Positions 10,450-22,445 of a stretch of 64,000 bases of DNA are shown here, in pieces. The stretch comes from Tolypeutes matacus (taxonomy: Eukaryota; Chordata; Mammalia; Cingulata; Chlamyphoridae): the NCBI GenBank assembly GCA_026826555.1, contig JAKSZT010053883.1:31043282-31107281 (forward strand). The letters are read 5' to 3'. Both the position numbers and the translations under genes were made by a program. Position 1 is the stretch's first letter. Each line of letters starts with the position of its first letter. The notes beneath the pieces were generated by a model, which had not been told where the DNA came from, searched no databases, and was given only the letters and a program-made list of their open reading frames with translations.

Positions 10450-10564
10450 TCACAGCATTTCCAGCAATCTGAAAACATATTGTTTGCTTACATATTTAAT
10501 GCTCGCCTCTTTCAACATAACTGTCATACCCTTGAGGGCAGCTAATTCACAGCTAGAGGGCAGG
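10450..10564 (+). repeat. L2-like fragment
   Basis: 'tattgtttgcttacatattt' followed by 'cttgagggcagct' suggests an L2 3' segment. Confidence 0.4.
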
Positions 10565-10815
10565 GTTTAAAGTACGCAAACTCCAGAGCTAATCTTCCTG
10601 AGTCCAAATTCTGGCTCCATCACGTACTAGCTATGTGAGCTTTGGTAAATTACTCAGCCTCTCTGCATCTCTGTTTTCAAGATGTGTATATGGAGATAGT
10701 CCTACCTGCTTTGTAAGGTTGTTGTGAGAATTAAATAATGTTTTCTAGATAAAGAGCTTAGAATGGTACTGGCATATAGTAAGCCCTAAGTCAAATGGTT
10801 GTAGCATTATCCCAA
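10565..10815 (+). repeat. MIR SINE, nearly complete
   Basis: 'gtccaaattctggctccatc', 'ctagctatgtgagctttgg', 'ggttgttgtgagaattaaat' and 'gtactggcatatagtaagcc' appear in sense order. Confidence 0.85.
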
Positions 10816-11794
10816 TCATCTCAACCAGTGCCTGATATTATGCAAACAGACATCCAGTATTTGTTGAGGGGATAATGTCTACAGCTCCAAGTACTAAGAG
10901 TTTAGTACACGGTAAGCATCCACTACAATTTAGCTGTTATTGTCACCTTCATCACCGTTATTATTGTCCTTGCCTGGAATGGCTCTTATCCTCCCCACTT
11001 CCTAGGGACCACTGTCCCCTTAGTTCAGATGAGAGGTTGAGGTCAGGGATGATTTGCCACGAAAGCACTGAGATCTGGGCAGTCAGGACCTTGTTCTCCT
11101 GGCTTCCCCTGCATGAAGCTCTTCAGAACAGCTGGCTCCGGAGGTGTTTAATAAACTCCACTCAGCTCTCGCGCGTACCCCTCCCGCAGACACTTGCCCT
11201 CGTCCCGCCAATGCCTGAAGTCAGATCTGCTTTTGATGCATTGGGGCCTCCTAGGAGCGGGCTCTGAGATCCCACCGCCTGAGCCATCTGCCACGAGCCC
11301 GGGGCTGTTGGGAGGGAGCCCAAGCGATTGAGCGATTGAGGAGCAAGCGGTGAGAGAAAGTGCTCTGTGCTCCGGCTTGCCAGGGACGGCTGGCTCTCCA
11401 GCAGCAGAAGGGGAAGGGCGGATGGCTCGGCCATTTAGACCTCCATCTATCCATGCCACCTACCTGTTGGACCTGGCAGGCCCTGGTGTCCATAGTGAGC
11501 TGTGAGCTGTCACCAGCAAGCTGGAAATAACCAATGCCAAGGCCCCAGGGATGACAGCCCTGGACCTCAGGTGAAGGGGATGGGACCTGGGCCAGAGCCT
11601 TGGACCAGGGCAGGAAAGTCCAAGCTGGGTAAGAGCAAGAGGGAGAACCCAGCAAGAGCCAGGCAGGATGAAGAGCTTTAGATGCCTGAAAAACTGAAAT
11701 GAGATTTTTGCACCATGCTCCTCCCTCCACTATAAAATTCACAGTAAAATTTGCTTTCTTTAAATGACACAAAATTTACAGGAATTACAAAAGC
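10816..11794. other. Mostly unique; possible second MIR tail near 10890-10960
   Basis: 'tagtacacggtaagcatcc' and 'tagctgttattgtcacc' resemble another MIR 3' end. The remainder, including 11000-11790, shows no supported feature. Several frames on the minus strand around 11148-11772 overlap one another and have no recognisable domains. Confidence 0.4.
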
Positions 11795-12040
11795 CATGCA
11801 GCATAGTGGTTAGGGGCATGGGCTCTGGAGAGCCAGTCTGCTTGGGTTTAAATCTTGGCTTTGGGCAAGTTACTTGAACAATCTGTGCCTCAGTTTCCTC
11901 ATCTTTGAAATGGAGATGATGGCAACAGACTCCTTCTTCAGGTGGTTTCCAGGATTAAGGGGACAATATAAATTAAGTACTTAGAATATAACCTGTCACA
12001 CTGGGAACACCAATGAAATGTCAGTGATTATCATTATGCT
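11795..12040 (+). repeat. MIR SINE, nearly complete with tRNA-like head
   Basis: 'gcagcatagtggttaggg' and 'gcttgggtttaaatcttgg' (degraded B box) are followed by 'ctgtgcctcagtttcctc' and the usual tail. Confidence 0.88.
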
Positions 12041-12834
12041 TTCTAAAATTAAAATATCTGCTTTCTAGGGTTTTGGATTGCAAAATTCTGGGTGGGTTCA
12101 TCAAAGCTGAGTGCCTTACCCTTTCTGGGGCACCTGCTCAGGCTTGCCCGTGGAGGAATCCAGCCCCCAGCAAGGGGGTCATTCCCACCCCCCACGGTGC
12201 CAGCACCCCATGACTGTCTGAGGCTGGCTCCAGGCGCTGCACTGGAAGGAACCATGAAGCATGGACCATCAGCAGGTCCCCAGGGCCTGGGGTAGTGACC
12301 ATCCCCGGGAAGGGGCAGGGAGCTGCAGCATCAAAGCTCTTCCCAGCCAAGCCTCAGGGCCAGGCAGGTTCCCACCAGAAGGATCCATTTGCCAGAGCAG
12401 AGCAGGAGCAGCAAAAAGGAGGAGGACTCAGAGAAAAGCTCGAGGGTGCTAGAGCTAAAACCCCTCCTGGCTGGGACCAGGGTGGGGCTGAGCCACAGGC
12501 AGCAGCTAAAGAGAGAAGCTGCAGGGCTGGAGGAGAAGAGAGGCTCTGTTCTCTACCGTCTGCCTGGGTCCCCTGCAGTGCAGCAGATGAAACACAAGGA
12601 ACTTAGCTCTGCCTTGGAGTGCAGAGAAAATCAGATTTTTATAGTCATTCTTGGAGTGGTGTGGTAATTAAGTACTCAAAAAAAGGAGAGCTATCGGCCA
12701 TGAACAACTACTGGGTGGCCTGCCCAACCGTCTCCTTCCTTAGGAGCAGTTCTTCTGCCACCTGCCACAAGGCGGCGGGGGGGGGGGGTCCCAGCGGCCA
12801 GGCTCCTGCCTCCTCCACCCTACCAGCCACAGGT
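12041..12834. other. Unique GC-rich sequence with a poly-G tract
   Basis: A run of 12 G residues lies at 12777-12788. There is no other recognised feature. The open frames at 12092-13005 are uninformative in composition. Confidence 0.4.
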
Positions 12835-13215
12835 CAGTGGGAGAGGGAGGAGTCATCTCACCTGCCAGGCCCAATCAGAGTCATTCTCCAAGAATTTGGA
12901 AACGGAACCAAGAGAGACATTCATAAGCATCTGGCATTTTTCCATGACACCCCTGGAACTGGAGCTGAAAGCGACCACGTGGTCCAGAGAAGCGAAGGAA
13001 GCTGATCCACAGAGAAGAGAAGGAAGACAAGATGCACAATGAGGAACAGACAGAGAGAGACCCTGCTGGATCTCTAGCTGCCAGTACTGGTCCTTTCCTG
13101 AAAACCGGCTACCTCTCTCCAGGAAATTCTCAACATCCATGGAATAAAGTCCCCCTTATGACAGCTACTTTGAGTGGGTTTCTGTTCCTTCAACCAAAAT
13201 GCTGACTAATATGTT
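12835..13215 (+). mobile_element. Ancient LTR-like repeat (MaLR/ERVL-like), diverged
   Basis: 'caggcccaatcagagtcatt' at the 5' side, then 'ggaaacggaaccaagagaga', and at the 3' side 'tgagtgggtttctgttcc' followed by 'aaaatgctgactaat' match the order of an old placental LTR whose name I cannot confirm. It carries a poly-A signal 'aataaa' near 13144. Confidence 0.5.
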
Positions 13216-14698
13216 TTCTGTTGTATCTGACACTATTAATCTGAAATTCCATCATTAATTTGCTAATTATATGTATGTACATCAGTTTCACATGCATCTC
13301 ATTTTCAGAAACAAAATGTGAAGAAGCAGGAAAAGCCTTGCTTGTGCAATCCAAATTAATTCCTCTGCCCCATGTGGCCTGGTCTTGCTTTGGTACCACA
13401 TTCAAAGAAACACAGTCTAGCAGCCAAAAGCAAGTAAAAAGGAAATTCCAGTCTGTACTTGAATCTCTCAAAGCATTGTAAAGGGGATCTGCAGGTTCTT
13501 AAAAACCCCTTTCCTCTTTTCTCTTCCTTTCCCTAGAGCCTCCCATCTTCCAAACCTTAAAATTCTCTTCCTCACCTTCTCAGCTCACTCATTCTTGGGT
13601 CTCTTCCCTCTCTCTTCTTTCTCAGCAATTTATTAGGTAATGTCTGAGCTCTCTTTTGTGCTCTCATTTCTCCCTCGCCTCCATTTTCCACAACAATAAG
13701 GAACCTGAAACTCACCCAGCAACTAGACCCTCCTGCTCCTCTGCCACCTCTTCGGTCCCACCTCCCCACTTGGTCTCCCAATTCTGGCCCATAGACTCCT
13801 GAGAATGAGGCTGACAGAGATGGGATGTTCCTTAGAGGACTGAGGAGGGGAAAGTGGAGCCCAGAGAACAACCTTCATAGAATGCAGGGACGAAGAGGGA
13901 GAGAGTGGAGGCTGAGGGCATCACAAGTCATCCAGTCTTGGCCCTGCCCCATTGAGAATCAAGGAAGTAGGTGATTCAGTGCCCCAGGAACAGCTGTCAA
14001 AAACTTGCCTTCCCCTTGCCCAGGGACATACAAATCCAGAGCCCCTACCTGGATCCCCAGACATCACCCAGCCCTGAGCTCCAGCGCCCCAGAGGCACGC
14101 TCCTTGTTCCCATTTACACAAGGTCAAGTCCTTGCCTCTTGCTGGCTCCGCTTCTTCCCTATAGCCAAGTGGTCACCAGTCTAGAGAGTTCCTCCAGGTC
14201 ATTCCTGGAGCCACAGATTCCCACCTGGCTCATTCCTGCTGATGCATCTAAACTCCCAGCCATTGTCTTCCAATGCACATGCGTGTGCATTCACACACTC
14301 ATGTACACAGGCACCCTGGAGACTGATCTTCCTTCTCCCAAAAGCCCCACTTTCATTTTTCCCTTCCAGGGGCTCCCCACTGCCTAGTGGGTAACTCGCC
14401 ATTTCCGCTTCTGGGCATTCAAGGCTCCTCCTTCTCTCAGCCTCCCCAACACAAGCCCTTTGGTCCAGCTCAGCTCACTGGTCAGCGCTGTGAGACATGG
14501 CTGGGGAAGGCGCCTGCCTGTGATGCAGCCCACACCTGCACACATCCAGCCGCAGCCTGCAGGTTCCCTTCCTTGGCATATGATGTGACTGAGATATTTG
14601 GGCTTCTCTACAGTATAGCGCTTCAATTGCAAGCTCTGAAGGGCAAGTGCTTGGTCCTGCCAGACTTCAAGAGCCACCAAAAAAAAAAAAAAAATGCA
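13216..14698. other. Unique sequence, AT-rich at its left end
   Basis: The part from 13225 to 13290 contains 'ACTATTAATCTG', 'CATCATTAATTTGC' and 'GCTAATTATATG', a weaker version of the enhancer-like patches elsewhere. Nothing else is supported. Frames such as 13971-14387 show no domain. Confidence 0.4.
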
Positions 14699-14873
14699 GG
14701 GAAGCGGCTGTGGCTCAATCAGTAGGGCTCCCGTTTACCATATGGGAGGCCCCGGGTTCGGTTCCCGGGGCCTCCTGGTGAAGGCAAGCCCGCCTGCACG
14801 GCGTGATTAGCTGACCCAGCGAGCACAAGCAGCAAGGGGGGGATAAATGAATAAATAAATAAAATCTTTAAAA
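14699..14873 (+). mobile_element. DAS-type tRNA-Ala SINE, full length
   Basis: Full head and body with the (AATA)n tail. Flanking duplications are A-runs ending 'atgca' (left) and 'attgca' (right). It belongs to the same young subfamily as 1087 and 5869. Confidence 0.94.
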
Positions 14874-15177
14874 AAAAAAATTGCAAATCACAGAACAGTC
14901 TAGTACAATCCTGTTTTTCCAAAAATAAACAAGCAAACAACAAATTCATGTAGGTATGTATGGGGGTGAGTGGGTGGGTGTGTGCACAGGAAGAAAGCCT
15001 AGAAGGACAGTCAAACTTTTGGCAATGATTCTCTCTTGCTGGTGGGATCGGAGACAGAATTGGAAAAACTTTCACTTTTTATTTCATACTTCTTTTTCTT
15101 TCTTGTCTGAAATTATTATTGCAAGCACATATTACTTTTGTAATTTTCCCTTTAAAGGAAAAAAGAGTACTTTATAA
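14874..15177. other. Unique sequence
   Basis: A G/T-rich run, 'gggggtgagtgggtgggtg', lies near 14960. No other feature. Confidence 0.4.
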
Positions 15178-15305
15178 AGAATCAGAAGACTGGGGTTCCA
15201 GTCTGACTCTGACATTAACTTACTATGTGGCCTTTGCCAAGTCCCTTCCCCTCTCTTGGCCTCAGTTTCCCCTTCCATATAATATGGCGGCTTGCCTTAG
15301 TCAGT
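15178..15305 (+). repeat. MIR fragment
   Basis: 'ggggttccagtctgactc', 'cttactatgtggcc' and 'ggcctcagtttccccttcc' in sense order. Confidence 0.75.
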
Positions 15306-15655
15306 GGTTTTCAAAGTTTCAGAGTTGCTATGAGGAGTGAGGGGATGCTAGGAGGCTGAGTTGCAACCCTTTGTCCCTATGTCAACCTGAGCGGGGGCCC
15401 TTTTCTCTCTTGTCCATTTTGCATATTAAATTTCCAATTCTTCAGCAAGGAGTTTGAAAACCACCACAGGAGGTAATGAGGAACTCTGAGGGGAGGGGAC
15501 TTTGGATGGGGGTTAACAAGGGAGAGCTATGCAAAAGGGAGGCACTCAGGTGACAACGGGGACCCTGATGGGGAGAGGACCAAAGGCAGGAGAACAGGTC
15601 AGCAGGTGTGGAGAGCAGGAGGAAGCCTGCCAGCTGAGCCTGGAGGTGGGAGACA
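15306..15655. other. Unique sequence
   Basis: Nothing recognised. Confidence 0.4.
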
Positions 15656-16535
15656 ATATCTGCAAATCATGTATCTGATAAAGGACTCGCATCTAGAATA
15701 TATAAAGAACTCTTAAACTCAAAAATTTTTTTTTCTTTTAACCGGCAAAAGATCCAAAAAGACATTTCTCCAAAGAAGATATGCAAAAGGCTGATAAACA
15801 AATAAAAGGATGCTCGATATCATTAGTCATCAGGGAAATGCAATCAAAACCACAATGAGATACCACTTTGCACCCACTAGGATGGCTAGAATCAAACAGG
15901 CAGATAATAACGAGGGCTGGCTACGATGTGGTGAGATCAGAAGCCTCATACACTGCTGGTGGGAATGTAAAATTGTGCAGCCACTTTGAAAAACAGTCTG
16001 GCAGTTCTTCAAGAGGTTGAACACAGAATTACCATATGACCCAGCAACTCCACTCCAAGAACAAAAACTTGGATGTGCAAAGCAACATTGTTCATAATAT
16101 CCAAAAATGGAAACAACCCAAATGTCTATCAACTGATGAATGGATGAATAAAATGTGGTATTTCCACACCATGCAATAAAAAGAAACCAAGAACCCATAC
16201 ATGTGGTAGTATGGATGGAAACTTGAAAATATGAAGGGAAAGCGAATGACCACATAGTGTATGGTTCCATTTATGTGAAATGTCCACAATAGGCAAATCT
16301 ATAGACAAAAAGTCACTTAGTGGTTGCCTAGGGCTGGGGGAGATAGGAGGATTGGGAGGTGATGGCTGAAGGGTATGGCATCTGTTTGGGGATGATGAAG
16401 ATGTTCTAAAACTGATTGTGGTGACGGTTGCACAACCCTGCGAATAGACTGAAAACCATTGAATTGTATGCTTTAAATCGGTGACTCGTATAATACGTGA
16501 ACTATATCTCAATAATTCTGTCACAAAAAGAAAAA
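15656..16535 (+). mobile_element. 5'-truncated L1: end of ORF2 plus 3' UTR
   Basis: 'aaggactcgcatctagaata' and 'gaaatgcaatcaaaaccac', then 'ggaaacaacccaaatg' and 'atgaatggatgaataaaatg', are the conserved 3' part of L1 ORF2. They are followed by the 3' UTR ('ggttgcctagggctggggg', 'gaattgtatgctttaaat'). It ends at an A-rich tract around 16520-16540. Stops are frequent, so it is a dead, old (L1M-type) copy. The open frames on the opposite strand are its shadow. Confidence 0.85.
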
Positions 16536-18359
16536 GGAAAGAAGCAGCAGCCGCTGCCACTGCCGCCTTGTGGGGACAGGCAGATAGGACACGTGGGACA
16601 GGCAAAGAGGGTCGGCCCCCACTACCATCACGTGGGATGCTGAGAGAGCAGGGAGGAAGCGGAGGAGAGGAACCAATCAGCTTTGCCCAGCATCAGGAGG
16701 GCCCAGAAGGAGGGCAGAGAGAACCCCAGAGATACTAGGTGGTGATTATGGCACAAAGAACAATCTAAGTATGCTCCTGCCAATCCCCTGGTCTATGCAG
16801 GCTTTTGTCCTGAAAATGCCAGTGAAAAGCAGTGACTCCACTGGTCCCCAGAGACAGGGCCAGATCCCAGACTCAGGATTCCGGCCAGGCAGCATCCGGC
16901 TAATCCGCCAAAGACCAGAGCAGGTGCCCTGCTCACAGGCCCTCTCCCCAGGGCCTTCCTTCCCTGAAGGTCCCTGCCCCAGGACTGCAGAGAACACCTG
17001 CAGCTGCCCCAGAACCAAGGTGGATGGAACAACTCTGTCCACGTGGCTCAGGGAAGACCCCTAAGGGTCCTACCCCTGGGTCCCCCAGGCATGTGATCGG
17101 TCTCATCATGGCCTTGGAGGAACAAGAGATTTCTACAGGAAGACAGCAAGGAAAGGATTCTGGAAGGATCCTCAGAAAATATCCTTGAAAAGAATGAAGA
17201 TGCCCAAGGGACAGGGAGGGCCAGGACAGGCCAGAGGTCCAGTGGTAGAAAAGATGGATGGAGTGTCTTGAGGGAATTCTGCATGGCCCCAGCCGTAGAC
17301 TCATTCACCAGGTGGGGGAAGACTTATTTGTGTTCAACAGATCTGTAGTCAAAGCCCCCAGCTGCCGGGTCCTGGGCCTGAGGCTCTGGGGCCAGTGGCT
17401 CCTGCCTTCCTAGAGCACACAGCCCTTGGGCTGGACAGAACAGAGCTGAGGGTGCAAGGAAGGTGAAGCTGGGAGGCCATCTGGTAAACTGCCTTGTCTT
17501 CGCTCCACGTGCAGGCCGTTTCCCCCATCAGCCCCTGCACGCTGCCTCAGCAAGTGTCTCAGCATCCACAGACTTCATCTGTCCCGCCCCTCCACCCCAT
17601 CCCACAATGCATGGAAGTGCTCAGGACAGATTTGGAGGCGCAGAGTGTCTAACCCTTGGAATCAGACAGGCTCATGTACAAACCTTAACTTTCCACACTC
17701 ACTCCTAGGTATGTGATCTGGAAGAGAGGTTGTGGTTTGGCAGGCAGACCCCCACTCCCTTCCTCCAGGTGTACATCCCTCCCCAGGTTGAGAGGGGCCC
17801 TTTTCCGGAAAGACCAACAGAACTCCTTCTCCCGTTGCAGGGAACTGCCTCTGTGAGGACCTTTGATCTTCCCACTCCCTGCCGTCCTCCTTCCCTCGGG
17901 CCCTTCCGGGTTCACCGCACATTGGGGTGAGCGGGGGCCCGAGATCCAGCCCACCCTCCACCTGCAAGCCTGACCCCTGCCCTGGTGCGGGGCTGTCTCC
18001 CTCTGAAGAAGAATTTTCCCTAATGTCACAATGAGCTGGGACACCCCAACCAAGGCCGGCCCAAGGCCAGGACACAGGGCATCACCAAGTGCCCTTACCT
18101 GAGACACAAGGACACGCTACACACTTGTGGAAGAGCTCTGGCCTCTCAAGCTTGACTGGAAGCACACTCTCTGGACAGACAGTCCCCACTCAACTGAAAG
18201 AAACCCTATCCAAGGGCCCAGACACCACTTCCCACCAGGAGGCAGGCTGAGCTGCCCTGGCCCACAAGAGGCACAAGCAAGAGTCACCACAAGCCTGCAG
18301 AGGTGGGCTTCCAGGAGCCCAAGCTTCCACGGCATCAGCCGGCACACCCGCTCTGTGAC
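16536..18359. other. Unique GC-rich sequence with a weak MIR remnant near 17645-17715
   Basis: The MIR remnant shows 'cttggaatcagacaggctc'. Otherwise no repeat or exon was recognised in about 1.8 kb. Overlapping frames on both strands lack recognisable domains. Confidence 0.4.
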
Positions 18360-18470
18360 TCTCGGTGCATCTAGTCTGTGGGCCTCTCGAAGGCAGGGAG
18401 CATGTACCACCCATCTCCTGGTCCCCAGTGTGCAGCGTGAGTCCAACCAAGTGCATGTTCAACATGGATG
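18360..18470 (+). repeat. L2-like 3' tail
   Basis: 'gcctctcgaaggcagggagc' followed by 'ctcctggtccccagtgtgca' is the usual L2 ending. Confidence 0.5.
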
Positions 18471-18479
18471 AAACCGTAG

Positions 18480-18725
18480 GCCCTACAGCCAACCTGCTGG
18501 GTTCAAATGCAGGCTCCACCACTGCCGTGTGGCCGTGGGCTAGTAACTTTACCTGTCTGATCCTTGATTTTCTCATCTGTAAAAAAGAGATAATAATAGT
18601 ATTCATCTTTTAGGATTGTTGTGGGATTAAAAGAGATAATGTACAGAAGGTACTTAACACAGGATTTAGCATGCAATAAGTGCTCGATATACATTAGCTA
18701 TTACTGTTACTACTATTATGACTCC
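18480..18725 (+). repeat. MIR SINE, nearly complete
   Basis: 'gctgggttcaaatgcaggct' (B box), 'tttctcatctgtaaaaaaga', 'ggattgttgtgggattaaaa' and 'atgcaataagtgctcgatat' in order. Confidence 0.88.
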
Positions 18726-18784
18726 AGCTTACATTGACTTCTGAAATTCTGATTTCACAAACTCACAGAATCTTGTGTCTGGAA

Positions 18785-18925
18785 GGGTCACATTTTCAAA
18801 TAAGGAAACTGAGGCTCAGAGAAGTCAAGAACCTTGACCAAGGTCACACAGCTCGTAAGGGACTAAACCACGACCAGAAGGCAAATTTCCTACATCCGCA
18901 TTATTTCCACTGCATCATCCTCTGA
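18785..18925 (-). repeat. MIR or MIR3 fragment
   Basis: 'gaaactgaggctcagagaag' and 'gaccaaggtcacacagctcg' are the antisense core. It faces the previous sense MIR. Confidence 0.75.
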
Positions 18926-19014
18926 ATTCTTTTTCATCTGCCTCCTCATTTAGGACTATGTTTCAAACATAGTTTTATTTCATTGTTTAACTGCCTCATC
19001 TGTGGATATGCAGG

Positions 19015-19260
19015 GCATATATTTGTGCTTATGTGTGCATATATGCAAACATACACAGGTTTGAGAGTGGGTGGTGCGTAGTTGTGTGTGTGCACTCAGG
19101 TGTGTACACTCACGCTTGTGCTGGGTAATTGCACTTCTGCTGCATTTGTATGGTGTGTAAGGGAGCAAGGGCATGTGCCTGCCTGCCTGCATGCATGCAT
19201 GTGGATAAGTGGGGGTGCCTGCGGGGAGATCTGGCTGTGTCCATGTACGTGTATAACTCT
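19015..19260. repeat. Degenerate TG/TGCC-rich low-complexity region
   Basis: Runs of 'gtgtgtgtg' and 'gcctgcctgcctgcatgcat'. It includes the segment at 19131-19215 that recurs at 20644-20726. Confidence 0.7.
19131..19215 (+). repeat. Local duplication, copy A
   Basis: Eighty-five bases from 'gcacttctgctgcatttg' to 'atgtggataagtgggg' recur with roughly 85 percent identity at 20644-20726 in the same orientation. I recognise no transposon signature at its borders. Confidence 0.75.
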
Positions 19261-19284
19261 TTGGGGGTGAGTTCCCTCCCCAAC

Positions 19285-19392
19285 ATGATCATAAGATCGT
19301 TGAAAGCAGGGCTGTGTCCCTTGCTTCTTGGTACCTGTATCCTTGTTTCTGGTGCCTGGCACACAGTAGGCCTCAATAAACACGAGTGGAGT
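19285..19392 (+). repeat. L2 3' tail
   Basis: 'gttgaaagcagggctgtgtc', 'ggtgcctggcacacagtagg' and 'cctcaataaaca' in order. Confidence 0.7.
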
Positions 19393-19639
19393 GGAATAGA
19401 ATGGGGTGTGTGTCCCCTCGGGAGAGCAGAGAGGACTTCCGCCTCTTCAGCAGACTCTCCTCCTGAGCTCAGCAATTATGGGAGGGTGTGCTCCCTGGGG
19501 ACCTCTTCCAGCTGGGCCATCCCGTGCCTTCCCTGAATCAGGCAGTAAGTGCAAAACAGCTGGCTGGGGCCCTCCCAGAGGGAGTGAGACAAAGTGGGTG
19601 CCCAGGGACATACCCCCAGCCTGAGGGTGGTTGCTTAAG

Positions 19640-20060
19640 CGGCAGTAAAGGAAACAAAAGATGAAATACATCAACCATTGGCAGCAGTAAAAAGAGCAAA
19701 ATCGCTCAGCAGAAAGCCATGCGCTATCCATCATCCAGCCCTTCTCCACTTCAGCTGCTGAAGCAAGAGGGTTTTTTAATGCTCTCCAATTCATTTGCAT
19801 TTGTACAGCCACTTTTTTATGGTATCAGGGGTTGCCAAGAAGATCTGAGCGGTTTTTTAAAGATGTTGATAAACCATTTCCGCCAGGGAATAAAGTTTTT
19901 TTGGGGGAAAGGGAAAAGAAAGTTTTCCAAAATAATGCATTCCGTCTGCAGAGTGATGGGTAAGTGATTCTGCAGATGTATTGGCCCCATAAAACTGAGC
20001 AAGGTGTTCGGCCCAAATGTGTTCTATGCTGGTGAGATGAGCAGTTCATTCATTTTGCAG
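19640..20060. promoter_or_regulatory. Candidate conserved enhancer-like element with octamer
   Basis: A repeat-free block of about 400 bp. It holds a perfect POU octamer ATTTGCAT (19793-19800), 'TTTTTTATGG' and 'AATAAAG' Hox-like sites, 'CAGCTGCTG' (an E-box, twice-overlapping core) and T-runs of 6-8. The base composition is even and CpGs survive at several positions. Conservation and activity are inferred. Confidence 0.45.
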
Positions 20061-20334
20061 CTCAGTTGAGACCTAAAACTTGGCAGAGAGTCACTGAGAA
20101 GAGCTTCAGTGGCAGCCTGCATCTTATGTGCAGACCAGGGCTCGTGACCCTGAGACACATACACACTGTCAAGTTCTCTGAGCTTTCCAGGCACCTCCAG
20201 GAAGCCCCCACTGGCTTTGAAAGTACAGCAGTTAATGACTTAGCAGAAAGATTATCTTTCCCTTGCATGGGTTTGAGAACTTAAGCAAATAATCAGGACA
20301 ATCCATTACTGTCTTGCAACACTTGACTAAGCAC

Positions 20335-20440
20335 TTCCATATGACCTGGTTTTGCAATCCAACTCTGACATCGTGACCTTGGGCAAGCCCCTTCTGTAGT
20401 CTGGGCTTCAACTTTTGCACCAACCAAGTGAAGATATTGG
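20335..20440 (+). repeat. MIR fragment
   Basis: 'gtgaccttgggcaagcccc' is the MIR core. The 3' half is lost. Confidence 0.6.
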
Positions 20441-20464
20441 TCTAAATGTCTGGTCTGCTAAAGT

Positions 20465-20592
20465 AGTCAGTTATTATCATCCCTATGTCATTGGCAACTG
20501 AGGTTCAGAGAAGAGAAGTAGTTTGTCCAAGACTACATACCTGCTAAAGGTAGGAGCAGGACTTAAACATGGGTTTTCTAATCCACATTTAT
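20465..20592 (-). repeat. MIR fragment
   Basis: 'caactgaggttcagagaag' and 'gtagtttgtccaagactac' in antisense order. Confidence 0.65.
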
Positions 20593-20643
20593 TGAGTACA
20601 TGACATATATCAGGCAGTGATTCATTACCTACCTACCTTCCCA

Positions 20644-20726
20644 GAACTTCTACTGCATTTGTATGTTGTGTAGGGAAGCAAGAGCACATGCCTGCATGCC
20701 TGCTTGCCTGCATGTGGATAAGTGGG
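20644..20726 (+). repeat. Local duplication, copy B
   Basis: Matches 19131-19215 from 'gaacttctactgcatttg' through 'catgtggataagtgggg' in the same orientation, about 1.5 kb downstream. Confidence 0.75.
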
Positions 20727-21319
20727 GCAGGAGGGAGGGGAAAACAGAATAACACCAGGGCATCCTGGTCCTGTTGAGAGCACCCCAGCTCTCATCAAAA
20801 GACCCTCCAACCAAAACAGCATAAATTCTCCACGACTTAATCCCAAGTGGGAAGCTCCAGATCCTCTCTCATTCTGAGCTTTATACTCATTATAGATGTC
20901 CAGACATGACAGCATAGTAGACAACTTGTGAGTGATGTGGTCTGACCAGTACCTGAACATCCTTATGCCCCCAAAATAGCTTCCCTGGCCCTATCACCCT
21001 ATCCAGCATTCCCACAATTAGTCACACCTGTCAAGGCATTGAAGGTATACTGTTGAAACTCAAGTGACATCTGATTGGAGGGAGCAATAACTCACAGCTC
21101 CTGCTCTTCCTTGGTCAGTTACCCAAAGGGCTGGAGAAGATTCTTTAGGGATCAAGGGACTCTGAAAGAAGGAGAGGTTTGGAACACTATGATGGAGGGC
21201 CTTGCACAGCGGGGTGCCTAACGCTGGAGGGGAGAAGAAGAAGAAGAAGAGGGGAGAAGACTGAAATGGGTGCCATTGGTAAGGAAGTTCAGCATTCTGA
21301 CAAGAGGAGCAGCTGGTAA
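20727..21319. other. Unique sequence with a short GAA run
   Basis: 'gaagaagaagaagaaga' lies near 21235-21251. No other recognised feature. Confidence 0.4.
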
Positions 21320-21535
21320 TATTTTTTTTTTTTTTTTGAGTTCTTACTATGTTCCATCATTGACCTACTTTATTTCATTTAATCCTCATGACAATGTACT
21401 AGGAAGTAATTTCTAACCATCCCCCTCTTACAGAAAAGAAAACAGAGACTCAGAGAAGTCATCACACAGCTAGGAAGTTGCAGTAGAGCCAGGTTTCAAG
21501 ACCTGCGATCCAACTCCAGTGCTATATTTTGCCAG
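21320..21535 (-). repeat. Poly-T followed by MIR fragment
   Basis: A 17-T run at about 21322-21338 precedes antisense MIR with 'gagttcttactatgttcc', 'tttaatcctcatgacaat' and 'agagactcagagaagtc'. Confidence 0.78.
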
Positions 21536-22034
21536 TCAGTGCACGACCACATTACAGGACCACAGGTTGTGGCAAATGTTGGTGTCCTACCATAATCCCT
21601 GATAGGCAAATGTCTGCTAGAGACCTTTAAGTACCTGTCCTATGAGCTCCTTCCCCTGAGCATTTCCAGACTCTAATCCATGATCCTCCCCTACTATATA
21701 ACTCCTGTATCTCTCCTGTATTTCGAGGCAACCTGGGACTCAAACTCAATTCCTCTCACTCCCTCACCCACAGAGCTGATCTCTCACCAAGCCCTGGTTC
21801 ATTCACCTGCTCTAGGCCCCATCCTCTGTGCTCTGTCTAGGTCCTCTGCCCCCCAAGCCTGAAAGCTCAGACCCAAGAGGGCTTATTGACTTTTACTCCC
21901 ATTTATCCCTCTTGCAGTCCCCAGGGACCTGCAGTTTCCCACCCAGGCAACCTCAGGCCCTGGAATGGGACCTTCCACTACCCTCTTCACTTATCTTGAA
22001 TGAGAAAAATAGTCTGCACAGCATCTTGGAGAGG
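21536..22034. other. Unique sequence
   Basis: Pyrimidine-rich from 21750. No supported feature. Confidence 0.4.
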
Positions 22035-22130
22035 AACCTTAGTTCTGCAACTTACTAGCTTATGTACTTGGGCAAATAGCTTCCTCCCAAAGCCTCAATT
22101 CCTCACCTATCAACTTGAGAGCCCAGAGGT
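22035..22130 (+). repeat. MIR fragment
   Basis: 'gcaacttactagcttatg' and 'tacttgggcaaatagcttcc' in sense order. Confidence 0.65.
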
Positions 22131-22284
22131 GGATAAGAGGTGGTTGTGGCCTTTGAGGAGCTCAGAGTATAACAGCAAGACAGGCATATAATAAGATAAT
22201 TAAAATACAATCTGATAAGGCTCTGGAAGAGAAGTGTATGAAACAGAAAGAACACAAAGGAGGAAGCAATTAGGCAATTAATAA

Positions 22285-22445
22285 TATCAGGGACTGCTTA
22301 TCGATTATCTATAATGTGCCAGGCATTTTACTTCTATTAGTTCTTCTAATCCTTATGTTGGAACTTCCAGGAAGACTTAATCATCCTGTTGCTTAGATAA
22401 GCATAGGCTTGGAGAAGTGAGATAACTTTCTCAAGGCTGCAGCCA
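22285..22445 (-). repeat. MIR fragment
   Basis: 'ctataatgtgccaggcattt' and 'ggcttggagaagtgagataa' in antisense order. Confidence 0.7.
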
